From: Flavicella sp042091695
GTDB taxonomy: Bacteria > Bacteroidota > Bacteroidia > Flavobacteriales > Flavobacteriaceae
DNA length: 35,552 nt
Direction: 5' to 3'
Assembly (NCBI GenBank): GCA_042091695.1
Contig: JBELHA010000032.1
Coordinates: 1-35,552 of the forward strand
This document shows, piece after piece, positions 15,028-22,308 of this stretch. The translations under genes and the position numbers were made by a program. The notes beneath the pieces are model-generated. The model was given only the letters and a program-made list of their open reading frames with translations, was not told where the DNA came from and searched no databases. Each line of letters starts with the position of its first letter. Position 1 is the first letter of the stretch.

Positions 15028-16667
15028 CGCTTTGATTTTAGGTTTTTAATAGAAGTATTGATGCGATTGACTCCCCACATCAAAAGTACAATAACAAGCA
15101 CTAACAACAAAGCCGGCAATGCAGCTTCAGGCACGCGTTCGTCATCGGCATAGGCATAGGCTTGAACTGCCAGTGTTTCTAAATGGTAGGGTTTTAGAAT
15201 TAAGGTCAAGGGCAATTCTTTTAAGATATCTATAAAAACCAACAAAAAAGCACTGAGCAACGTTGTTTTTAACAAAGGGATTTCTATTTTAAAAGCTGTT
15301 TTCCACTTTGAGATTCCTAGGGTATAGGCTGCTTCATGCATATTTTTCCCTAATTTCAAAAAATTAGCATCTATAGGGTTGAAAGCCACAGCCAAAAAAC
15401 GAAATATATAGGCATACAAAAGGATAAACGAACTTCCGTAAAACAAATATCCTATTTCTAAATGCAAAGTATCGTAGCAGAAATCTATGACAGTTTGACT
15501 GCTACGAATCACACCAATTCCGATGATAGCTCCCGGTATGACATAGCCTACAACCGCTATTTTTTTAAAGTTTGAAAAAGCAGGAAGACCGTTCCAACGC
15601 GTTATAAAGATCAATACCAAAGCAGTCGCTACAATACAAAATGCAGCTGTCAAGGCCAGGCCAAAACTCTGAGCAGCTACCTCAAACAAGGCGGTATTAA
15701 ACATGGTCTCAAATGTGATACTCGCCCAATAGAGCAATTGAGAAATCGGCAATATAAAACCTGCTAAAACAGGAATAAACACAACAAAAAGACAGAGGTA
15801 TTTGCTCCCTCCCTTTAATGCAATTCGATTGGTTTCTTCTTGTGTTGGGTTGAGTTTTAGTGCATAGGATTTGTTGCGTCTCAACCAGATTACGAAGGAA
15901 TTGATTACAAAAACCAAAACCACCAAAATTCCCGATAAGTATACTGCTGACTGTAAGTCTTCTAAAGCAGTCCAGGTTCTAAAAATACCCGTTGTAAAGG
16001 TTTGTACCCCATAGTATTTGGCGGCTCCAAAATCATTGAGCACCTCCATACATACTAAAAAAAGTCCACCTATAATCGCAGGAGACGCCAAGGGCAAGGC
16101 AACACGAAATACATAACGCAAACGCGAGGCTCCCAATAGTGTACTGGCTTCGAACAATTGCTTGGGAAAACTTTTAAAAACGGTTCGAGTACCTGCATAT
16201 ACATAAGGAAATAATGAGACACTCAGGACCCAAATCAATCCGTAGTGGTTCATCATGTCAACTTTTTGAAAGGGCATTCCTAATGCGTGTAACAAAGGAA
16301 GTAAAGTTCCTCCATTGCCAAAAAGCCCCACGTAGGCATAGGCAACTATATAGGAAGGAATTGCCAAAGGCAAAAATAGAAGCCATTCCAGCTGTTTTCG
16401 AAAGGGAAAATCATAATTACAGACCAGCCATGCACTGACTACTCCAAAAACAAAAGTCAAAATACCAGTACCCAAAAGTATAGCCAAAGAGTTACTGATG
16501 TAATCCCCAAGAAAATGTTTCACAATATGTGACCACATCTCCCCTTGTCCATTGAACAAAAAGAAAATAATGGCAAATACAGGAATTGCTATAAACAAAC
16601 CAATGGTCATTGTAAATAATGACCATTGGTTTGTGTCTCTTAAAATATGTTTGATTTTGTTAGGCAT
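15024..16667 (-). CDS. fbpB: Ferric iron ABC transporter permease
   Basis: This 547-residue inner-membrane protein has about 12 membrane helices in two homologous halves, as usual for FbpB/SfuB permeases. Each half has the cytoplasmic coupling loop of binding-protein-dependent permeases (EASTLLGASRLRYVFRVALP near 175-195 and EAAYTLGISKWKTAFKIEIP near 445-465). It lies 17 bases after the binding-protein gene and overlaps the ATPase gene by four bases, so the three form one transcription unit. Start ATG 16667 (MPNKIKHILRD) is well placed. Confidence 0.92.
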   Translation of the reverse strand: MPNKIKHILRDTNQWSLFTMTIGLFIAIPVFAIIFFLFNGQGEMWSHIVKHFLGDYISNSLAILLGTGILTFVFGVVSAWLVCNYDFPFRKQLEWLLFLPLAIPSYIVAYAYVGLFGNGGTLLPLLHALGMPFQKVDMMNHYGLIWVLSVSLFPYVYAGTRTVFKSFPKQLFEASTLLGASRLRYVFRVALPLASPAIIGGLFLVCMEVLNDFGAAKYYGVQTFTTGIFRTWTALEDLQSAVYLSGILVVLVFVINSFVIWLRRNKSYALKLNPTQEETNRIALKGGSKYLCLFVVFIPVLAGFILPISQLLYWASITFETMFNTALFEVAAQSFGLALTAAFCIVATALVLIFITRWNGLPAFSNFKKIAVVGYVIPGAIIGIGVIRSSQTVIDFCYDTLHLEIGYLFYGSSFILLYAYIFRFLAVAFNPIDANFLKLGKNMHEAAYTLGISKWKTAFKIEIPLLKTTLLSAFLLVFIDILKELPLTLILKPYHLETLAVQAYAYADDERVPEAALPALLLVLVIVLLMWGVNRINTSIKNLKSKR

Positions 16668-16684
16668 TTGTTTCTATTTCCTCC

Positions 16685-17743
16685 TTATTTTGCTGCCGCA
16701 CCTTTGTCCCATTGTACTTCGTCAAAAAGGATCACAGCTGCTTTATTGAGCTCCCCTAATTTAGACAAAGGTAGGCTGTCTTCTTTAAAAGTCCCCCATG
16801 AATTTAATAATTCAGAAGCTTTGGCTTCTTTATTCACCGGGTATTCGTAGTTAGCGTCTGCAAAAATTTCTTGTACCTCCTTACTCACTAAATACTCGAT
16901 AAACTTCACTGCATTTTCCTTATGTGGTGCATATTTAGCAACTCCAATTCCACTGACATTTACATGTGTTCCTCTTCCCTCTTGATTCGGAAAGAAGACG
17001 CTTACCGCATTTCCAGCCGCAATTTCGTTTTCGTCTTGAGAATGAAGTAATTTCCCCAAATAATAGGTATTGATTACAGCCAACTTTCCTTCACCTGCCA
17101 AAATTGCTTTTACCTGGTCTCTATCATTTCCTTTGGGAGTACGCGCAAAATTCTGTACGAGTTCTGTAGCCCATTTTTTTGCATTTTCAGCACCGTCATT
17201 GGCAATGATAGAAGCCATTAAAGACTGGTTGTAAATATTACTTGAAGCACGAATTAACAATTCACCTTTCCACTTAGGATCAGACAAGGCAGCATAGGTA
17301 GACAATTCTTCTGGCTGTACTTTTTCTTTGTCATACACAACCACACGTGCCCTTTTTGTCAGCGAAAACCATTGTTTGTCAGTATCGGTCAAATGAACAG
17401 GTACTGTAGATGCCAATACTTCCGAGTTTACAGTTTGCAGCAAGCCTTTTGCTTTGGCACGTACCAACCTTCCGGCATCAACGGTCAACAACAAATCGGC
17501 AGGAGACTGCTTTCCTTCACTTTGCATTTTTTGGATCAATTCATCGGCACTGGCTTTGACAACATTTACTTTGATACCAGTAGCTTTTTCAAATTTTCCA
17601 AAAATCAACTTGTCAGAATCGTAATGACGATGGGTGTACAAAGTGATTTCTTGAGGTTCTTTAGCAGTTTTATCTTCTGTTTTTTTTGTTTCACAAGAAG
17701 CGATTAGCACAATAAGTGCAATTAGAATATATTTTTTAATCAT
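16685..17743 (-). CDS. fbpA: Ferric iron-binding lipoprotein of ABC transporter
   Basis: A 352-residue type II periplasmic binding protein with a lipoprotein signal (LIASC, Cys17). It is therefore anchored rather than free. Iron-ligand positions known from FbpA/FutA are present: LYTHRHYDSD near the N-terminus (Tyr36, Tyr41) and the tyrosine pair in NTYYLG (Tyr227-Tyr228). These support ferric iron as the substrate over a polyamine or sugar. It is first in the operon. A perfect -7 element and a 7-5-7 palindrome lie just upstream. Confidence 0.92.
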   Translation of the reverse strand: MIKKYILIALIVLIASCETKKTEDKTAKEPQEITLYTHRHYDSDKLIFGKFEKATGIKVNVVKASADELIQKMQSEGKQSPADLLLTVDAGRLVRAKAKGLLQTVNSEVLASTVPVHLTDTDKQWFSLTKRARVVVYDKEKVQPEELSTYAALSDPKWKGELLIRASSNIYNQSLMASIIANDGAENAKKWATELVQNFARTPKGNDRDQVKAILAGEGKLAVINTYYLGKLLHSQDENEIAAGNAVSVFFPNQEGRGTHVNVSGIGVAKYAPHKENAVKFIEYLVSKEVQEIFADANYEYPVNKEAKASELLNSWGTFKEDSLPLSKLGELNKAAVILFDEVQWDKGAAAK

Positions 17744-17765
17744 GATTGGTTAATTTTTTGAAACA

Positions 17766-17795
17766 CAAATATACCTATTTAGAACATATCTAAAT
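17766..17795 (-). promoter_or_regulatory. Promoter and palindromic candidate operator of the iron operon
   Basis: On the minus strand TATATTTG (complement of 17766-17773) is an exact TAnnTTTG -7 element, 23 bases from the fbpA ATG. Just upstream, 17777-17795 holds the inverted repeat ATTTAGA-ACATA-TCTAAAT, 7-bp arms perfect with a 5-base spacer. It fills the space between the -7 and the expected -33. The TTTAGA/TCTAAA arms resemble DtxR/MntR-family sites (TTAGG-like half sites), which would fit iron repression. This is inference from position and sequence. Confidence 0.6.
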
Positions 17796-18010
17796 GTCTA
17801 TATTGTCTATTAATTGAATTTAAAATGGATTTTGTTGGGCAATACTTTATTTTGGATTAGCAACAACGAATATTAGTTTACCAATCGTAAAAGACAATTG
17901 ATCTTGGCACTTCAAAATCATTTTTTACAATCATAACGACCTTAGTTTTATATGAATAATATTTTGAATACTTTTACATTATGGAAAATCTCCCCTTGAA
18001 TTATAGTTTT

Positions 18011-21000
18011 ATGAGATATTACTCTGTATTGTTCTTAATGCTCGCTATTCAATTTAGTAGCAGTGCTCAATTTTATTATTCAAAAACACATTATAAAATT
18101 GAAGAAGTTAATTCCTCAACTGGGTTTACTCAAAACTCAATTCCAAACATCTACCAAGATAACGAAGATTATTTGTGGGTTTCAACTCCCAATGGATTAT
18201 TTCAATACGACGGTTACTCCTATAAAGAAATCAACGAGCAAACTCCATCAAAATCACTAGCAACGAATGAAATCATCAAAGTTGACGAAGATAAATTTGG
18301 CAATATTTGGATTCTCAATAGCAATGCCTTGAACGTATATTCAAAGCTACAAAACAAAATTACGACAATTGACCTAACGCAATTAGGGATTATTGAATTT
18401 GATGACTTTTTAGTTGATAAGTTTAATGAGGGCACTATTTGGCTTAGTAGTACAACTACTATTTTAAAAATTCAATTGAACGATAATTTTGAGGTTACAA
18501 ATATTACATCAAGTGATACCTTAAAGAAAACTAAAAAATTATTTCAAAATTCAAAAGGTGAAATTCTATGCTATTTGACAAAAAAAATCGTCTTTACAAA
18601 ACTCTCTAAGGATGGGAAAAAATTGAATTTTAATACACTTAAATGGAAAGATCGGATAGTACGAATAAAATCACATCCTGATGGTAGTACATATGTTATT
18701 AACGAAAACAACATATCCTTATTATTAAGTGACGTCCCTAAAGATGCTAAAGATAGTGCTTATCAAAAAGTACTCTATACAATCTCGGACTTTAAGACTA
18801 CCAAAATTAACGACATCGATTTTTCAAAAGATGGCAAAATTTGGTTTATCTCATGGAATGAAGCAATAGGTTATATAAACCCCAAAAACAAAAACATAAA
18901 AATCATCAAACGTTTTTTAAATCCAGAATCTCATATCTACGGCACATACCGACAAATGCTCATAGATAAAACAGGTGTTTTATGGATTGCAACTTTCAGA
19001 GGGGGATTGTACAAAATGAATTTGTATCCAAAACCATTTTCATCAATCACTAATAACACATTGAGAGACAAAATTCGTGATGTTAATCAGATTACAGGAA
19101 ATGACAAAGGGTATATTTGGTTTGGAACTTATAATGGATTAAAAGCCTTAAAAATCACTAAAAAGCATCTGAATTTTACTACAACTCAAAACAAACAAGG
19201 AAACCTTAACTCAGAAAGTAAAATTTTATCCTCTTTTTATGACGATTCAGATAACACTCTTTGGACGGGGAATTTTTATAATGGTGTTCAAAAACATTCA
19301 ATAGACCCACAAGGTAACATCATCAAGAGTACTCAATATACCTTAGATAAAAATGATTATCCACTATTAAGAACTGACATAATTCAAAAAGATAAATATG
19401 GGAACCTATGGTTTGGAGACTTTGTCAATGGAGGTATTGTCAGAAAAGAAAAAAACAATTCAAAAACACCATTCAAATACCTCAATGATAACGAACTCAA
19501 ATACGCAAAAATAACATGTATTTATAGTAGCAAAAAGTATTTTTGGGTCGCTACAAAGACAAAGGGGATATTTAGATTGGAAATCGATGAAAACGGAAGT
19601 ATAATTTCAAAACTCAAAATCGAAGACCCAAAAAACATCTTACAAAAAAATACAGTTTTTACCGTACACGAGGATAGCAATAATAATATTTGGTTAGGAA
19701 CTTTTGGAGCTGGATTGCTAAAACTGAGTACGGAGAGAAACAAATCTTTATATAAATATCGCTACTACAATACCAACCACGGTCTACCAAACAATGCAGT
19801 CTACTCTATTTTAGAAGATAACAATCGTAACCTATGGATGAGTACAGACAAAGGGATTTCTATGTTAGACATAGCGAGTAACCTATTCAGAAATTTCAAT
19901 GTAGTTGATGGATTACAAGACAATAACTTTAGGAAATACTCTAGTTGGAAAAGAAAAGATGGTATGCTCTTTTTTGGAGGAGAAAAAGGACTTACTTTTT
20001 TTAATCCATCAGAAATCTTCATCAATACAGACAAACAAAATGTCAACATCACTAAATTTAAAATTGGTGCCGATGAGTTCAACGTCAATAAATATGTCTA
20101 CAAGAAAAATGAACCACTTCAAAAAAAGAAAGAAGAATTGGTTTTAAAGCCCAATCAAAATAATTTCTCCGTTGAGTTTTCATCTATGCAATTTGACAAT
20201 CCTCAGAAGAGTAATTACCAATACAAGCTTGAAGGCGTGGACAAGGATTGGGTATTGACTTCATCAGATAGAAGATATGCCTCATACTCAATCTTGAGTT
20301 CTGGTAACTATGTTTTCAAGATAAAGGCATCCAATAGTGATAATGTATGGTCAGACAATTATACAGCTATAAATATCAAAATAAATTCATTTTGGTACGC
20401 TACTTCATGGGCATTTGCGTTGTACTCCTTATTGTTTTTCACCTTAATATTTATCTATTTAAGATTCCAAACGAAGAAACAAGCGCTTAACAAACAGTTA
20501 GAAATTGAAAAGATAAAACGTGAAAATCAAACAAAATTAAACCAAACAAAACTTTCCTTTTTCACCAATATTTCTCACGAATTAAAGAACCCTCTGACGA
20601 TAATTTCCAATACAGTAGCGCATCAATTGAACAGAGATTCAAAAGACAATACAGATCAATATTTAAAAATCCTGAGAAAGAGTTCTAATAGGATGTTGAA
20701 ATTGATCACGCAGTTGCTAGATTTTAGAAAAGTAGAAACAGGACACCTGCCTTTGAAAAAGGTCAATAGTGACATTGTTCACTTTACGAAAGAACTCTCA
20801 CAATATTTTGAAAGCTACGCAACAAACAGCAACCGAAAATTTGAGTTTAAGAGCACATTGGAAGAAAAAGAGATGAGTTTTGACCCTGATAAATTAGAAA
20901 AAATCATCAGTAATCTTTTTGACAACGCAATGAAACACACGGAAGAAGAAGGAGAAATCTCTATTCTTATAGCCCCTTTAAACCTTTCAGAATTTCCAAA

Positions 21001-22174
21001 AAAAGAAGAATTAAATAAAAATCAAGAGTACATACATATACAAGTAAACGATAATGGTATTGGCATACCTGAAAAACTACAAGAAGAAATATTCAACCCA
21101 TTTTTTCAGTTTGAATCTGAAACAAACTACACCCAAACCAACAGAGGCGTTGGTATTGGATTGGCATTTACAAAAATACTCGTAGAAAAACACCAAGGAA
21201 TCATTTATGTAACTAATGACTCATTAAATAACGGTACTTCTTTCAATGTTGTACTACCTGTGCAAGTTGCTTCTGTGACAGACGAAACCACTTCATCGAT
21301 AGAAATAATGAAAGTACTTGAAAATTCCAGCAAACAATACAGCGAAGACATTATTGCCCCCACAACCTCCAAAACTGAGGCTATGGATCTTGACAATCTA
21401 TTCAAAGATATTGAGATTCTTATCGTTGAGGACGACGATGAAATTCGTTCTTTTTTAGATGAATTTTTAAGCCCACGCTTTAAAATATATAAAGCTAGCA
21501 ATGGACTTGAAGGATTGACAATGGCACTAGAACACATTCCTGACATTATTATTACAGACGTCATCATGCCAAAAATGGATGGGTACCAAATGACAAAACA
21601 GCTCAAAGAAAACCTAAAAACAAACCATATACCTATTATTATGTTAACTGCTAATGCAGAAAACGAACACCGTATTGAAGGTATTAAGGCAGGTGCTGAT
21701 TCATTTATCCCAAAACCTTTCAATTGGGAACACCTAATGCTCCGCATTGAAAAATTGGTAGACTTACGCTTACAATTGAAGAAAAAATACCTTTCGCTTT
21801 CAGGAGGTGTAAAAGAAGTAGAAGCTACAGAAGTACAAACTGAAGAAAAAGAGTTTATCCTCAAAGTACAAGATATTATAGAAGAAAACTTAGACAACAC
21901 AGAATTTTCAGTATCTCAGCTTGAGGAAGCACTTAATTTTGGTCGTATGCAACTGTTTCGAAAGATAAAATCCATTACCGGATTGAGTTCTGTAGAATTT
22001 ATCAGAGACTATCGATTGAGAAGATCCGTAGACTTAATGCACAACTCAAATAATAAAATATATGAAATTGTTTACAAATGTGGCTTTTCAAGTCCTTCTT
22101 ATTACGGAAAATGCTTTAAGAAGAAATACGGAAAAACACCAAGAGAATTTTTAAGCGACATACGCGCAATTTAA
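18011..22174 (+). CDS. Hybrid two-component system sensor/regulator (HTCS)
   Basis: I favour ATG 18011, which opens with a clean signal peptide (MRYYSVLFLMLAIQFSSSA-Q), over ATG 17981; a weak -7 TACTTTTA (17969-17976) also fits 18011. The 1387 residues read, in order: a periplasmic propeller of reg_prop repeats (about 30-680; YLWVSTPNGLFQYDG, IWFGTYNGLKAL, IWLGTFGAGLLKLS), a Y_Y_Y domain (about 715-785), one membrane helix (about 795-820), a histidine kinase with His856 in ISHELKNPLT and ATP motifs DNAMKHT, DNGIGIP and GVGIGLAF, a receiver with Asp1183 (ITDVIMP) and Lys1235, and a C-terminal AraC HTH (about 1290-1385). All key catalytic residues are present. HTCS usually sense glycans and switch on nearby utilisation loci. 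No such locus is in this window. Confidence 0.94.
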   Translation: MRYYSVLFLMLAIQFSSSAQFYYSKTHYKIEEVNSSTGFTQNSIPNIYQDNEDYLWVSTPNGLFQYDGYSYKEINEQTPSKSLATNEIIKVDEDKFGNIWILNSNALNVYSKLQNKITTIDLTQLGIIEFDDFLVDKFNEGTIWLSSTTTILKIQLNDNFEVTNITSSDTLKKTKKLFQNSKGEILCYLTKKIVFTKLSKDGKKLNFNTLKWKDRIVRIKSHPDGSTYVINENNISLLLSDVPKDAKDSAYQKVLYTISDFKTTKINDIDFSKDGKIWFISWNEAIGYINPKNKNIKIIKRFLNPESHIYGTYRQMLIDKTGVLWIATFRGGLYKMNLYPKPFSSITNNTLRDKIRDVNQITGNDKGYIWFGTYNGLKALKITKKHLNFTTTQNKQGNLNSESKILSSFYDDSDNTLWTGNFYNGVQKHSIDPQGNIIKSTQYTLDKNDYPLLRTDIIQKDKYGNLWFGDFVNGGIVRKEKNNSKTPFKYLNDNELKYAKITCIYSSKKYFWVATKTKGIFRLEIDENGSIISKLKIEDPKNILQKNTVFTVHEDSNNNIWLGTFGAGLLKLSTERNKSLYKYRYYNTNHGLPNNAVYSILEDNNRNLWMSTDKGISMLDIASNLFRNFNVVDGLQDNNFRKYSSWKRKDGMLFFGGEKGLTFFNPSEIFINTDKQNVNITKFKIGADEFNVNKYVYKKNEPLQKKKEELVLKPNQNNFSVEFSSMQFDNPQKSNYQYKLEGVDKDWVLTSSDRRYASYSILSSGNYVFKIKASNSDNVWSDNYTAINIKINSFWYATSWAFALYSLLFFTLIFIYLRFQTKKQALNKQLEIEKIKRENQTKLNQTKLSFFTNISHELKNPLTIISNTVAHQLNRDSKDNTDQYLKILRKSSNRMLKLITQLLDFRKVETGHLPLKKVNSDIVHFTKELSQYFESYATNSNRKFEFKSTLEEKEMSFDPDKLEKIISNLFDNAMKHTEEEGEISILIAPLNLSEFPKKEELNKNQEYIHIQVNDNGIGIPEKLQEEIFNPFFQFESETNYTQTNRGVGIGLAFTKILVEKHQGIIYVTNDSLNNGTSFNVVLPVQVASVTDETTSSIEIMKVLENSSKQYSEDIIAPTTSKTEAMDLDNLFKDIEILIVEDDDEIRSFLDEFLSPRFKIYKASNGLEGLTMALEHIPDIIITDVIMPKMDGYQMTKQLKENLKTNHIPIIMLTANAENEHRIEGIKAGADSFIPKPFNWEHLMLRIEKLVDLRLQLKKKYLSLSGGVKEVEATEVQTEEKEFILKVQDIIEENLDNTEFSVSQLEEALNFGRMQLFRKIKSITGLSSVEFIRDYRLRRSVDLMHNSNNKIYEIVYKCGFSSPSYYGKCFKKKYGKTPREFLSDIRAI

Positions 22175-22181
22175 GCACAAG

Positions 22182-22213
22182 CAGGCAACTACAATAGTTG
22201 CCTGTTTTTTTTT
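22182..22213 (+). terminator. Strong intrinsic terminator after the HTCS gene
   Basis: CAGGCAACTA (22182-22191) pairs perfectly with TAGTTGCCTG (22195-22204) around a 3-base loop, followed by nine Ts. It lies eight bases after the stop codon and isolates uvrA from the HTCS gene. Confidence 0.93.
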
Positions 22214-22285
22214 CTTGTTTGCAATCTGCACTTGTCAATTGAAACAATGCCACTGAAATCACTTTTTAACTCCACAACTTATAAG

Positions 22286-22293
22286 TATCTTTG
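22286..22293 (+). promoter_or_regulatory. -7 promoter element of uvrA
   Basis: TATCTTTG matches TAnnTTTG exactly and ends 15 bases before the uvrA ATG at 22309. An apparent in-frame TTG at 22291 is part of this element, which argues against a longer uvrA. No clear -33 TTTG. Confidence 0.6.
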
Positions 22294-22308
22294 TGTTTTT
22301 TACTTTAC

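Noticed and set aside
17372..17707. 111-codon open frame antisense to the iron-binding lipoprotein gene
   Set aside because: It mirrors a well-supported fbpA gene and has no domain, leader or family resemblance.
21205..21900. 231-codon open frame antisense to the HTCS gene
   Set aside because: It is Ser-rich low-complexity sequence on the opposite strand of a clearly coding region (kinase-receiver-HTH), with no recognisable domain or promoter.
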